From the NCBI RefSeq assembly GCF_964204865.1, contig NC_135254.1:15195001-15259000 (forward strand): a DNA stretch of 64,000 bases. Reading direction: 5' to 3'. The notes beneath the pieces are model-generated. The model was not told the origin of the DNA. It saw nothing but the letters and a program-made list of their open reading frames with translations, and did not search any database. A program made the translations under genes and the position numbers. Source of the stretch: Styela clava. Lineage: Eukaryota > Chordata > Ascidiacea > Stolidobranchia > Styelidae. Below are positions 36,786 through 48,755 of this stretch, piece by piece; positions within the stretch are counted from its first letter, which is position 1; the number at the start of each line of letters is the position of its first letter.

Positions 36786-39700
36786 TAAAAAATCATCACA
36801 CATCAGGATTAGGGTTAGATGATTTAGTTGTGGTCTCTAGACTCTATGGTTGGGGTGGAGAATCTCCACTGGATTGATTCTATTTTTATAATATAAAAGG
36901 ATTCTATTACTGTAAGCAGTGCTTAGGAATTCAAGTGTATACTGAAATAGAGTACGTTTGAGCCTGAGTACGTATCATTTGTTGTAGAACACCAAGACGA
37001 AATATAATGTTGAAAAAATGGGATGCATAGCGCTCAATATTTCAGAACTACGTTTACTGTATATAATTTACTCCATTTTCAGACTCATTTCGGAGAATGT
37101 CAATTTGAACTGAGAAGGAAAGATAATTGGAAAAAACTGAAATGGAATGCGATACCAACATTATTTAATGTGCCAAATGCACCAAGAAAATTAAAGTCAT
37201 CAAGACGTGACTTGACCAAAATATTAAATGAGGCAAGAAGTGTCGATAAAGAACAAAACAATAAGTTGTGAACTCCGAAATGATCTCTGTTTAAGAGTTT
37301 GAGCGCCATAAAAATAATTTCATCAACGTATAAGGTTTGAGTGAGCACTCCTACGCTAAATGCCACCAGGACGAACCAGTTGTGTCCGAAACATTTAATT
37401 TTGAGGCATATACAGATACAGAACAGGATTGTAAGAACTGTGCAAGCTTGAAGAACGAAGTCTGGAGTTTAAAATATCAGGTATAATTTATATTTGTTAA
37501 TCACGAGAATAATAAGTCTCCATACAATCAAGTTATCAACGTCTCAATGCTTTAAGATCGCGCAAGTCGAGCAAAAAATTTCAAATATGGAGCGAAATCT
37601 CAAGTCCTGTTTCAATGAGGACCAAATTGACGCATTGCAACGAACATTCGCGTCGAAGGGAAACAAATGGGCGAATGAAACCGTGATGACTGCTTTAAAA
37701 GTTAGATGTGCTCCTGGTGTGAAAGGGTATGTGTCCTGTTTCATTTAATCTTCAGATTGAGGTGTGATGAAAAATTTCCAAACCTATTCAATGAATTAAC
37801 AAGCATGTTTAAAATGCATCACTTCTACTTTAATAATATCATTGCAGCCTTCGATTCTATACTTATATTTCGGATATATATCCTTAATTTATTTTTAGTT
37901 ACAATTTCATTCGAAGTTTGGGCTACCCGTTGCCATCGAGTAGAACACTTTGCAATCGTGTGGTTAATTTAAAACTTGCCCTGGGGATTCAGCATACTAT
38001 AGTATTCTGGATTGGATGAAGATAAAAATGGACGGTTTCTCACCGCGTGAACGACTTTGTACTCTTCTACTGGATGAAGTACAAATAGGTTATGCTGTGG
38101 AGTACGATCCGTCTCTGAATATGATCGTTGGCTACATCAGTAGCGAGTTTGCAACTGGCCAGACAACAACAATGGCGTCGCATGTTCTTTGTTTTATGGT
38201 TAAAGGCGTCACGACGAAATGCAAACAGTTAATTGGTAATGTGTGACTTTATCATCAATATCACGTTGCACTTCTAATATATTTAAATAAACAATTTTGC
38301 ACAAACTTTTTTAGCATATTTTTATACGGGATCATCCAGTAACACAAAAGCTTGTGTTGGAAATGGGGAAACGAGGTTTTATTGTATGTTGCATAGTCAG
38401 TGATATGGGGCCCTCCAATAAGGCTATGTGGCGATCTGCGGGTGTGTCATGCTACAGGTATATTTACTGAAATTGAAATGCTCTTATTTTATAGGTATGG
38501 GACAATCTGAAAATATAAAGAAACTGTCTATATTTACAGGACGGGAGTTAACTGCAAAATTAGACATCCCTACGACGAGAACTTCAACTTGCATTTCATG
38601 GCCGACGTTCCTCATTTATTAAAAAATATAAGGACTGCGTTTTCGAACCATATTATTTCGTTACCTGACGCCACGGTTCGACGCTATGCACTCTCAACAG
38701 CTTCAGTGAGTAAATCAATTGGAAATTCCACCAAAAATTTCTAAACACAACAATGTATAAATAATTTTATGATTGCCTTATTTCTATACATTCCAATGAA
38801 GTTTTTGACCTATATTTGCATTGGAATCTTTGCAGGTTGATTCATCCTTTGTGAAAAGGCTGGTTGCATATCAAGGCACAAAAGAGATGAAGTTAGCCCC
38901 GAAGCTTACGAAAGGACATGTGTTCCCTTCTACATATGAGAAAATGCGCGTTAATATGGCGTGTCAGGTAGAATTTGTCTACAATTTCTCCCATTAAACT
39001 CAATTATTTTATGCTGCCACGGAGTTTTTTTTTATCTGTAGTTCATGATATTCAGAATTTGGATGGCAAATCACTGTTTTGTTATAAATAGGTGATGAGC
39101 CACACAGTCGCTACAGCACTAAGATCACTCGTAGCGGCTGGTGTTTTTTCAAATCATGCGCGGACAACAGCGTTTTTGCTACAGCTTGTGAACAACTGGT
39201 TCGACCTGATGAATTGTCGTCATACAGGCACGACACTTTATGCAGATTCAGATAGCAAGTTGGAGAAAACTAATGAGGTGATTTTAAATACTTTAATCTT
39301 TTGAAAGAACAAAAATTCGAGCCACTCTGCAGCAAAGAGATAAACATTTATCTTTCATCATTTGTTAGGCCTTGTTTGTACTTCAAAACATCGCTTTTCC
39401 TGATAATGTTTTTGAACCTGTGATGAGAGGAATTAAGTTGTCCACAACTGCTTTGCTATCACTTCACCAAGAGTTGGTTGTTAATGGAGAATTAGATTAT
39501 ATATTGAGCGGTCGCTTCACCCAAGATGCTCTTGAAAATTTGTTTTCACAGGTGGGTTTTAATAATAATAATAATAAATTTCTAATACAATCACAAGTAA
39601 GCGACCGAAGATGATATACCACCAGGCATAAACGCAATATTGTTATTCAGGTCAGAGGTTTCGGAAATTCCCATCCTTCTCCGATTCATTTTAGAAATGT

Positions 39701-41891
39701 TTTGAAGCTCGTGATAGTGGGACAATTTATGGATGTGCCGACGTCGTCCAACTATGATGTTGACGATACACCTCATTTACTAAGCTTCGTTAAGGATCAT
39801 TTACCATCTGTGAAAAAAGAAAACGGTGAAGGCATATCTCCTGACCCTTTCGATACACTCGTTGGTGCCGCCACTCCCTTGTTAGATTTTATCGAGGGAA
39901 ATGGGTTATATTATTTAATTGGGTGGGGTATCCACAAGGAACTTCCTAAAGAATGTGCCTTGATTTATGAGTGCTTTTGTTACATTAGACATAAACATAA
40001 TCACACAAAAGACAGAAGCAATACTTTCGCTATTTAAATCCCACAACTCCAATCAGAATCTGACCACTGACAACCTAACCGCTCATCTTTGCCATCCAAC
40101 TCCATTAATTTTTGAACATTTTGTTCGAGTAGAATGTATTTTCCGATCGATTATCGAAAGTGTCAAAGAACTTTCCAACATCGAAAACGTTGTTTTGTCC
40201 TCGTTACCACCACCTCCAGCTAATATTCCAGAATGCCATACTACGGCAGAAAATTGTGTAAAGCGATTCATCAAAGCGAGGCTTAGGATCCATGCACGAC
40301 ACATAACCGCAGTTGCATCTGTTAAGCAATTTGGGAGCAGAACGGCAGCGAGAATTACTAATATTAAGTGATTATTAAAAGTATACTGTTATTATTTACT
40401 CACATATATATATTTATTCAAATTACCTAATAGTGTACTATTACACTTCATCATTCGAGCATTTTAGAAGTAGCAAATTGTTAGATCCATTGGGAAAATA
40501 TAGTAATTGTAACTTATGACTGGTTGTAATTCTGTCACGAATGATAAATTTCTGCTATTGAATCATATTCAGAATTTCACATCATTTTATGTGGTAATTC
40601 CATTTTGCTATAATACTACTTTGTTGTGCGTACTTAGTTAAACATATTTCCGAATGTCCCATTCATGACATTCGTTTCTGTGATTTACCGTACATTATAT
40701 CCTTAATTTGTGACAAAGAAATTTAAAGGGAAACTGCGTTTTAATCTTTTCATCGGTGTCTCTGCTGCACCTTTTTCCTGGGTTATTGCGTACCTTATTT
40801 TATTTTAATCACAAAGTATTGACTCTGACTTTCTATGACTAGATCATATATATTATCTTTGTTTTTAATTTGTATTAGCTAATACACTCCTCGAATATTT
40901 CGTTTTCTTTTCGCCAATAGACTCGCCATAGTATTTGTTGTTGGCCAGAACAAATAAAACTTTAGTTTTATGTCCTGCGTTTTATTGTAATTTTATCTCA
41001 CGTCGGATACACTATCATCACATTATATGAATCTGGGAAAATAAGGATTCTCTACAAAAATTTGTCTCCACTAAATAGACTAATGGCATGATATGAGTAA
41101 ACTCCCCTCCCTTCGATTTTGTTGTCATTATAGTGAAAACGTTTACCTGTTCAAGCTAGTTTTCCTAATCTTGAACCCGATAATCGATAGCAATGAAGGT
41201 AGGAGCTGACTTAGAGAACCGTGAGGTAGTAATACACCATTTTGTTTGTACCAGGAATTTTTTTTTTTTGTTGCTCCATTTTTTGTTGTTGTTACGATGA
41301 CTATGTTCTGGGTTGACGAAATAAATTCTCTTTCTCTCATTTATTTCAATCGTTAAAATACTACAACCTAGATCGGGTAGATGAGTGATATTCAGCAATA
41401 CTTAATTTTATACCTGTTCGCGACTACATGAGTTTTAATAGATGGACGGGGTGATAATAATTTTAACAACAACGTCAGAAGGGGGTGGGCGGAGTCTTAT
41501 GGGTTGTATATATGATATTTTGTTTGTTACCGGGAGGGTTGCATCTGGCACGTTAATGTAATTGGGTTCTATGCCGATTAGGACGTCCTGACGGAATCCC
41601 ACACTGCCGAAAGAAAATTACCGCTCCAAAACCGCCCCAAGATCCATCAAAAACCATTGAAACTAGGCTTGATCGCGTTACACTACCCATGCCGAATGAT
41701 CGAAAATGGCGTCCATATGACGCCATAATGGGACAAGTTAGTTGCACGGGGTTGATGGATCTCAAAGCCCATATTTACCTAAGTTGCGCAACAATGGAAA
41801 TTGGCCGCCATTTTCGATCAACATCGCCTGCGAGATTACGGCGGTTCTGCGTGGTCCGCGGCTAGACTGGTGCCTTCTGCTATAGAATTAA

Positions 41892-42690
41892 AGGCCGTTC
41901 GGCTCTTAATTGCAGCGGGAATAGCAAAACAGTGCAACTATTCAAGCTATCATCAGAAGCAGAGAAGGAGGAAATGGGAAAATAATTGTAGGCGACGTAA
42001 AGGCTGGAAATCTGGCCCAGGCAGTTCCTTGTGTGAGGTTAGTCAAACGAATGGCCTAATGTCGAACTAACACCAGGAAAGATAGGTTGTACACAGTTTT
42101 AGGATGATGTCATATTTAATTATTTATGTCACGTTGCCGATTCGACTCATTTAAGTTAGCTCTGACCCCAGGAAAGTTGAGAGTTAAATTAGTGAGATTT
42201 TCTAAAATAAACGCTGGCTTCAGGTGTCAGGTTAGGGAAACTGTTTTCAAATCTTCCTAAGTAATGCAAAGTCAGAACATTGCATTGAATGTATCAGATT
42301 CATTGTCACGATTGTTTAAAGCACTGCGGTAACAAAAATTTATAGTAATTAGCAGCATTATGAGTAGACAATTCGGAGCTTAGTGGAAATAATGAATTTC
42401 TGAACTGAATGCGTGTTTCGTTAAGTCACTGTCAATTATATTTTGTGTTAAAAATGGGATTCGAAAATACGTTCATTGTGTAACCTACAACTCATTCCTT
42501 TTTCAGACTCATTTTTGAAGAATACCAATTTGATCCGAAGAGTACGGATAAATGGAAAAAATCTAAATAAAAGGGGATGACAATATTCGATGTGCCAAAT
42601 CCACCAAATTATTCAAATCATCAAGACCTGAATTAACTAAAATATTGACTGAGATGAAGTTTCAAAAAATAACAATAGCCCTACAGTGAG
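41892..42690 (+). pseudogene. Relic THAP exons of copy 3
   Basis: Pieces of THAP exon 1 lie in two frames (GRSALNCSGNSK in one; RRKWENNCRRRKGW in another), ending at a plausible donor after LCE. A decayed second THAP exon at about 42506-42690 resembles the copy 2 exon at 37083 but has several stops. No catalytic-domain exons were found. Confidence 0.7.
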
Positions 42691-42713
42691 TTGTGAATGC
42701 TAAAATTTTTACT

Positions 42714-43692
42714 ATTGAGAAATTCAGGATTTCAAGACCACCATCTTGTAGACTCTACAACAGTGGTTCTTAAAGTATGGGTCGCGACCCAAACATGGGT
42801 CGCGGAAGGTTTAAAAATGGGTCGCGACAAGGTCGTCAATGCAAGGGCAATCTAAGAGGAGAAGGAAGATATTACAGCTTTCCCAATGTTTCAATTTAGC
42901 TTCTAAACTCTGGTATTTAAAAATAATGAAATATAAAATTTCATTCACGGAAAGAACTGTCTTGAGCTCATTGTTACATCACAATTCTGATATGCTAGTC
43001 ACGTGTATTATTTTTATGGTATCGGTAACCATGCACGTCGCTTGTCGTTGTGTTGACCGCGTGGAATGTCGTATTAGTGGATTAAAAAAACCAAAAATGG
43101 GTGTCTTTTTGGTAATGTAAATTGTAATAGACGACGCAATGAAAAAGCTCGCTTCTCGACATTAGATTATTCAATATCTAGGGAAAATGTGACTTCATCT
43201 CGAGGCACTATTTACCGCGAACGAAGCAGTGTGTGCACATTTGATGAGTAAAAAGTTGTATATTGCGAGAGATACCGAAGGCCAGCTAGGATGTCGTGTT
43301 TGCGACGGACAGCGGACGCCTTTTCTGCTACAATTCGCGACAAGGCACTTGTGCGAGCGAGGATATTTGGCACTGACGGTTATCAAAACTAAGCTCGCAA
43401 TCGCCTCGATACCCGTGACAACTTGCGTATTGCGTTAAGTAAAATAGAGCTGTGTATTGAAGATATAATGAAAAGGAAATTTCAGTTTCATCAATCTCAC
43501 TGAGTCAATGGACTGTTTCTAATAAATAGTTGTCTGTATTTGAGTCAAACTGTACTAACATTAAAAACACATTTTGCGTTATTTAGGATTGGGTCGCGAG
43601 TATTCATAAAACTCAAATTTGGGTCGCGCTCGAAAAAGTTTAAGAACCACTGCTCTACAAGGTGGTGGTCTTGAAATCCTGAATTTTTCAAT
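42714..43692. repeat. Hairpin-forming inverted repeat interrupted by a hAT element
   Basis: Left arm 42714-42751 contains attcaggatttcaagaccac; right arm 43655-43692 is its reverse complement with few differences. Without the hAT element and one copy of its target duplication the arms would be nearly adjacent, so the hAT inserted at the tip of a palindrome. Confidence 0.85.
42761..43652. mobile_element. hAT element, 892 bp, cagtggttcttaaa ends
   Basis: Terminal inverted repeats cagtggttcttaaa and tttaagaaccactg, with gggtcgcga-rich subterminal sequence at both ends. Exact 8-bp target duplication ctctacaa at 42753-42760 and 43653-43660. The ends resemble the Charlie-like branch of hAT. Short open frames inside show no transposase homology I recognise, so it is non-autonomous. 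Confidence 0.92.
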
Positions 43693-44853
43693 AATAAATG
43701 TAAATAAATACAATGTAGAGCATGGCTCGAAACATCAAAATATTGAAAAAAGATAGTCCTAAGTTCCAATATGATGGGCATGAGAAATTAAATGTCCGAA
43801 AACTTACATCCCTAAAAATTTGTTCAGTGCAACTTAGGCCTAAGTCACCTTGTTTTACCTTTCATCCCATACAAAAAATTTCAGAAATTGTTGAGAAGAG
43901 AATGGGCCAAAAAGCTTTATAGGGATAAAAAGCAGGGAGGAATTGAAGCTGAAGTGGCAAAAATATTGTTTACAAAGATATTCTCATGCACATCAAAATA
44001 ACCAGAGCTCAGGTCTTTACTAAGTGTGAATATCTAGCTAGATATTCAAAAATGGAAAAAATCCAAATTGTTTTGTGCGTTTTTCTCAAAATTGTGGTTG
44101 TGGCTATTTTATTGATGACTGTATTTTTTGGTTGACAAAATAATAAAATATTTCTCTCATTGTACTACCATGTGTAAGGACGTTTACAATTCAGTTATGC
44201 AGCTGGAGCCTGGAGTGTATAAAAAGAGCGAATTTCTAATGTAACATTGACATCAATATTTAGCTACAGTCCCATTTGACGTCGCCTTCACTGTCGAAAA
44301 ATTTAGTTCGTTTTAGGCCTGTTGTACTGTGAAACTGTGTGTGTCTACTATCCTAATGGGAAAATCAACATGGATGTTTTGTTGCGCCATCAGGACGCCT
44401 TGGTTGTCAGCAAATTCTGGGACGCCAGACGTCAAATCCGGGATTGTCCCGGCCATTACCGGGACGGTTGGTAGCTCTAGCATAATCAGGTCTCGAAGAG
44501 TTTTAGATTTTGCCTACTTTCCCGTAGGCTATATGTGTGTGTGTTGACTTGCATTGCCTATATATTTGTTTTAGTGTTACGGAAAATCGAAATAAACTTT
44601 ACTTTACTAACCGTGCGTTGCGTCTATATTATGTTTGTTGCCGTGCCCCGTATCGGGTTCGATACTGATTGAGACATCCTATCGGATTTCTGCGCCCTCG
44701 GAATATAACTACTGATTTAAATCTGCCCCAATAGCCTTTTAAAACTACTAAAATTAGGCTTGTTTGCGTTACACTACTCGAGCCGAATGATCGAAAATGG
44801 CGTCCATATGACGCCATAATGGGACAAGTTAGTTGCACGGGGTTGATGGATCT

Positions 44854-44910
44854 AAACCGCAGTTTCGATCGATAAGTCTTCGGTCTCCGACAGATATTCT
44901 CGTTTATTCA
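44854..44910 (+). repeat. Dispersed repeat copy A, right half
   Basis: Contains gatcgataagtcttcggtct and gatattctcg, as found at 50632-50665 and 50884-50920. It continues copy A (34373-34564) once the two transposons are removed. Confidence 0.75.
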
Positions 44911-45236
44911 TTCAACGGGTCACAACATTTCACCATACATTCACTTAATTCAGTTTTATTTTCCCATCACTTTTTCTCCATCCCTATAACACAATTTTTG
45001 ACTGTGGCATTTTCTCGAGGGAAACAAGACTGGTAGTTTAGTTAAGCTTTGTTAGGCTTGGGTACCGTTAATTTTAGAAAAAGGACACTAAAATATTGGG
45101 ATGAATTCGCGCGAGTGTTAAAATTGTTATTTGAATAACGTTTCTCCCTATTTAACTTATCTATTGAATAAAATGTCATCTACTCCCAAGTGTAAGATTT
45201 TTTAACAGTGGGGTTGATCGTTCGTTAAAGGTATTA
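44911..45236. other. Gene-free stretch
   Basis: No gene or clear repeat seen. Confidence 0.5.
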
Positions 45237-45475
45237 TTACTTAATCGATCTTGATCGGTAAGTATGTTGATAGGTATTTGCCTGTTTGTCTGTTAGATAG
45301 ACGCGATATCTCACGAAATCGAGGTTTAATCTGCTCCAAAATTTGCACGTGCATTCATTATATCTTGGACCAAAAGCCTGTTGATTTTGGATGAATTATG
45401 TCGTATAATTAGCGAGTTATCAATTAATTAGTGATGTGACACGCGGTGTCGCTATTGAGTCAGAGCGCAGTATAC
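45237..45475 (+). repeat. Dispersed repeat copy B
   Basis: Starts with the near-palindrome ttacttaatcgatc...gatcggtaagta, then the shared body (gcgatatctcacg, gaattatgtcgtataatta) and ends near gacacgcggtgtc. Confidence 0.8.
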
Positions 45476-46290
45476 ACACCGCTAGATCGATGGCGATCTC
45501 TGATTGCTATCTCGTATTATTAGATTCGAATGTAACTAGTGAACAAGTATGTTTCAATATTCATTACTGATTGAAGGCCAAATTATGATAAATTTACATG
45601 ATATTTTTTTGGAAATGGTTCTCTTGCCTCAAAGTTCTCAAACATCTATAAAGAGGTTTATGATGATACTTGTAAAATAAGCAAAATTGATTTCAACCAG
45701 GCCAAGATTGTCTCACCAACTCGAATCATTTCATTAAATTATGAACATTTTTGTGGTGTCCCCTTTCACTTGGTGCCCTAAGCATGTGCTTAATTTGATG
45801 TTTTTTTAATTAATTTATTGGTTAAACCAGCCCTGGACGCAGCACAGTCAAGATAAGTTGCAGGTGCTGAGTAGCCCAAAAGAGCATATGCTCTTTTATT
45901 CAAATTCTCCGCAGCTGGGTTTGTTTTCTTTATGTTTTCAGTACATACAAGAACCAGATATATATGGTAAATCTAAACTCAAACGATTGGCTTCTAAAGA
46001 AGCCCGTTTTCCGTGATGAAAAAGAGAGGAAAACCAACAAGCTGAGATATACGATGAAGATATTGAGCTGGACACAAATGCGATACAGCCAGGACCGGAT
46101 GTACCATTAGGCAGAGTGGGCTGAAGCCTTGTGGATTCGGCGTTAAATTCTATATATATTTATGAGTCGTATTTTAATTAAAAAAAATTGTTTCAGATTT
46201 TAACCAGTTTATTTTTTATTAGGTCAATAATCCTTGTCTGAAATATTTGTAAGATTACATAATTCAATACGATCGGATAAATGAAAAACT
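45476..46290. other. Spacer downstream of the thioesterase gene
   Basis: 3' side of the minus-strand thioesterase gene; the complement of AATAAA at 46208-46213 is a possible polyadenylation signal. No other gene seen. Confidence 0.5.
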
Positions 46291-47562
46291 CTATCCCTTA
46301 ACTTTAAAAACAAGGTTTCCCTTCAAAAACTTGATTATTTCCCTCCACGATTCTTCTTGGGCATCAGAATGATATTTCATAATGCCCCCGAAATCAGTTG
46401 GTATGCCGGGATGCCCTTTTGAGTGATAGTGGTATTTAATTGGAGGAATAAAAGGGGGCCAAATTAAATGCCCAGTATTTGTATATTTTACAAATTTACA
46501 TGAATTATGCCCCGATGTTTGGAAGAGTTGTTTTGCAATAGACATACTTTCATCGCAATCCATTATGCCGTCATCATCTCCATAGATAAAAAGAAACGAT
46601 GCGTCAGACTTGAAAAAATGGGGTATGTGTTTTTCAGTTTCAACTACGGAGGGTATAGTATGAGTTTTGGCGTGGTTTTGAAAGCCTTTGTTGATTGATA
46701 TTTTCTGCTCATCGAATTCGACCGACTTCCAAACTCGTTTTCTGTAATGAATGTCAATTCCCAAGCAAGCGTATGTCATACCACATATGTTAACGACACA
46801 CTTGATGCTCGGTGAGAACGCCGATATTGCCAAAGCTATCGTTCCTCCCAGTGAGAATCCGACGACTCCTATACCGCACTCAAGAACATTTTTGTGACGG
46901 ACCAGGAAGTTTACTCCACGCTGTACGTAATCTAGGTCTATATACTTCAATTCATCTGGTCTATTATCACATTTGAAATATCCCAGCACAAGAACAACGA
47001 ACCCGTGATTTGCTAAAAGTGATGCACGGAACTCCGCGACACCGCCATGATATCCGTCGATATATAAAACCCCGGGTAACTTTTGCGTACAACGGGGTCT
47101 AAAAAGTGTACCGCATATGTCACCGTTGTTAATTTGTATCCTGTCGACTGTTTTGCAGATATACTGCCGTTTTATTGTTAGAGAGGCGATTGGTTTAAAG
47201 TTCCAAATATCTTCTTCTTGTAGAAAGTTATCGTACAAATTCAACTGAATTTCAGCTGGTACAACCAAATTGTATTTTGTTAGAGTTCCATAACTTTTAC
47301 CAACGTAGCTTGGTCTCTTCATCGACCAAAACAAACCCATTTGTTCAACGCCGACATAGCTTCCACCTAGTGACTCATCGCTGGACACAGTCACTAAACC
47401 CGTTTCACTCGCGATGTAGTGAGCAAGAGCATGAAACAGTTGACCTTTTTCGCTAGTCTGCCGCGACTGAATTGTAATTTTCTGTTTCGGCTTCAAGCCT
47501 CGTGCTTTTATTTCAACAAGTTCATCGATTAATGATGTCAGGGGGGCAACAAGTTCTGCCAT
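46291..47562 (-). CDS. Acyl-CoA thioesterase / BAAT-family hydrolase, single exon
   Basis: 423 residues, the usual length for type-I acyl-CoA thioesterases. N-terminal beta-sandwich domain (about 10-150, with the family string YVGVEQMGLFWSM at 69-81) followed by an alpha/beta hydrolase. The nucleophile elbow is GFSLGG at 235-240, giving Ser237 as nucleophile; BAAT itself has Cys here, so thioesterase activity is more likely than bile-acid conjugation. The family string LPGVLYIDGYHGG..EFRASL is at 162-182. Probable acid residue in YGDDDG (327-332) and histidine in NTGHLIWPP (H365). It would hydrolyse acyl-CoA to fatty acid and CoA. It ends in KVKG with no SKL-type peroxisomal signal, suggesting cytosol or mitochondria. 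No intron interrupts the frame. Confidence 0.93.
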   Translation of the reverse strand: MAELVAPLTSLIDELVEIKARGLKPKQKITIQSRQTSEKGQLFHALAHYIASETGLVTVSSDESLGGSYVGVEQMGLFWSMKRPSYVGKSYGTLTKYNLVVPAEIQLNLYDNFLQEEDIWNFKPIASLTIKRQYICKTVDRIQINNGDICGTLFRPRCTQKLPGVLYIDGYHGGVAEFRASLLANHGFVVLVLGYFKCDNRPDELKYIDLDYVQRGVNFLVRHKNVLECGIGVVGFSLGGTIALAISAFSPSIKCVVNICGMTYACLGIDIHYRKRVWKSVEFDEQKISINKGFQNHAKTHTIPSVVETEKHIPHFFKSDASFLFIYGDDDGIMDCDESMSIAKQLFQTSGHNSCKFVKYTNTGHLIWPPFIPPIKYHYHSKGHPGIPTDFGGIMKYHSDAQEESWREIIKFLKGNLVFKVKG

Positions 47563-48755
47563 TAAAATCTAATTTTGGCACAATATAAATCTAGTCGACA
47601 AATGAACAAAACCAAACTATTACATATATACTGTATTTGAATTTGCAAAGGTCTAACTAATATAATCTCTGATTCAACAAAAATTAGTTATAAACTGGAG
47701 TTTAAAAACACCCCCTCAAACATATCGTCACGCTAATAACCGAATTTCGTAAGTCATTTTTGGGGATTTTGAGTTTTTTTTATAAAATATGTATTTATGT
47801 AATGCTGTCTGTTAATTTAGATTTTATTTTAGGAATTTCGAAACCCATAAAAATGGAGATTTAGTATGACATGCACATTTGTGCAATTGTTTCGTCATAA
47901 TGAATTATCATTGTTACCGCAGGACTATTATGACGTCACAAATACAAAAACCCTCGCCGAAGTATTTTCGAGTTTTTGCATCTCGGATTCTAGCTTAGCA
48001 CGTATTAATTTGAATTTATACTATAGTATAGGAAGGCGTTCACTGGTGATATTCACTGTCCGAGTCAATTCACTTTGGTTGGCTTTTATATTGGGTGTAT
48101 TGCTGTTTTGTTCTTTATATTTAATCTTAGTCTTATTTCGGTGGGTGTGCAGAACGTGTTATATTGGTGAAATATATATTTTTGAACATGAAAATATTGT
48201 AATTGAAACTGATTAGCTATTTTGGGGATTAGACATTGTAGATACCGAGAATTACATTTGTATTCGGAATGTTTAGTTTTCTGGACTGGTGCATATATAG
48301 CAATTAACCCCCCAAATGTACTCCATTTCATGTTAAAGATATGAAAACAAAGGTAATTTTCCCCAAAATTCGAACAAAGACTTTCGTTTGAATCAAATTA
48401 ATCCACTTTTAGGAAAATAACAAGTTTCGTCCGGCCATTATCAAATTGAAATTTATTTTATCACGATATTTAAACACTAATTATATGTAAGTTCTCATCC
48501 GTACGATGTTCATAATTACCCATATTGAGATAATAGGCGTTTCTGTTTATAACGTGAATCACGAGCTCACGTTTATAGTATTTAATTAGATTTATGATCA
48601 ATGTATGAATACGATTCGATATCTTTCAATGTGAAGCTAGTCTGGATAAATGTTTTAAGATTTGTATTCTGTGTATCGTGGAAATCTGAGAATAAAATCA
48701 GAGTTTTCTAAAGTTTCTTCATTAACGTGAGCATTGAAGCTGAAGGGTGAACGGG
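47563..48755. other. Spacer upstream of the thioesterase gene
   Basis: Presumably contains the minus-strand promoter. A 116-codon plus-strand frame at 47866-48216 encodes one hydrophobic segment but has no recognised homology, so I do not call it a gene. Confidence 0.5.

Larger units (their letters stand above)
34717..40371 (+). pseudogene. THAP domain P-element-like transposase, copy 2, inactivated
   Basis: The THAP finger begins at 34717 (MTGCSAPNCNGNSQKGW...VNCRRG) and is completed at 37083 (THFGECQFELR). Then come a coiled-coil segment (37370-37482), SLGYPLPSSRTLCNRV (about 37915), LLLDEVQIGYAVEYDP (38016-38240), a block near 38313-38456, FMADVPHLLKNIRTAF (38540-38705), the exon at 38837-38968, NNWFDLMNCRHTGTTL (39092-39278), GRFTQDALENLFSQ (39369-39551) and a C-terminal exon 39651-40371. 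Lesions: the end of THAP exon 1 runs into a stop at 34869-34871, a frameshift near 38000, a frameshift near 38332, and a frameshift near 39970 between overlapping frames. Many exon borders remain usable. It is clearly related to, but diverged from, copy 1. Confidence 0.85.
34573..41754 (+). mobile_element. P-element-like (THAP) transposon, copy 2, with target duplications
   Basis: Flanked by the 8-bp word atggatct at 34565-34572 and 41755-41762, the duplication length of P elements. Both ends begin with CAA reading inward. Near each end is the same inverted block: cgccattttcgatca in the left end and tgatcgaaaatggcg in the right end (about 41697). The outermost 40 bp of the two ends are otherwise diverged. 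The right 230 bp (about 41521-41754) is repeated at the right end of copy 3. The element carries a damaged transposase gene and a long first intron with duplicated sequence. Confidence 0.82.
41763..44845 (+). mobile_element. P-element-like transposon, copy 3, internally deleted and carrying a hAT element
   Basis: Begins one target duplication after copy 2 and is bounded by atggatct at 41755-41762 and 44846-44853. Left end caaagcccatatttacctaa matches the left end of copy 2, and the last 220 bp matches the right end of copy 2. Sequence near 44100-44160 resembles the 3' flank of copy 2 near 41280-41345. Most of the transposase-coding region is absent; an 892-bp hAT element lies at 42761-43652. 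Confidence 0.8.

Noticed and set aside
46291..47562. Bile-acid CoA:amino acid N-acyltransferase as the specific function of the thioesterase-family gene
   Set aside because: The nucleophile is serine, not the cysteine of BAAT, so a thioesterase role is more likely.
47866..48216. 116-codon plus-strand open frame with a hydrophobic segment
   Set aside because: No recognised domain, no splice-linked neighbours and composition like the surrounding AT-rich DNA; probably chance.
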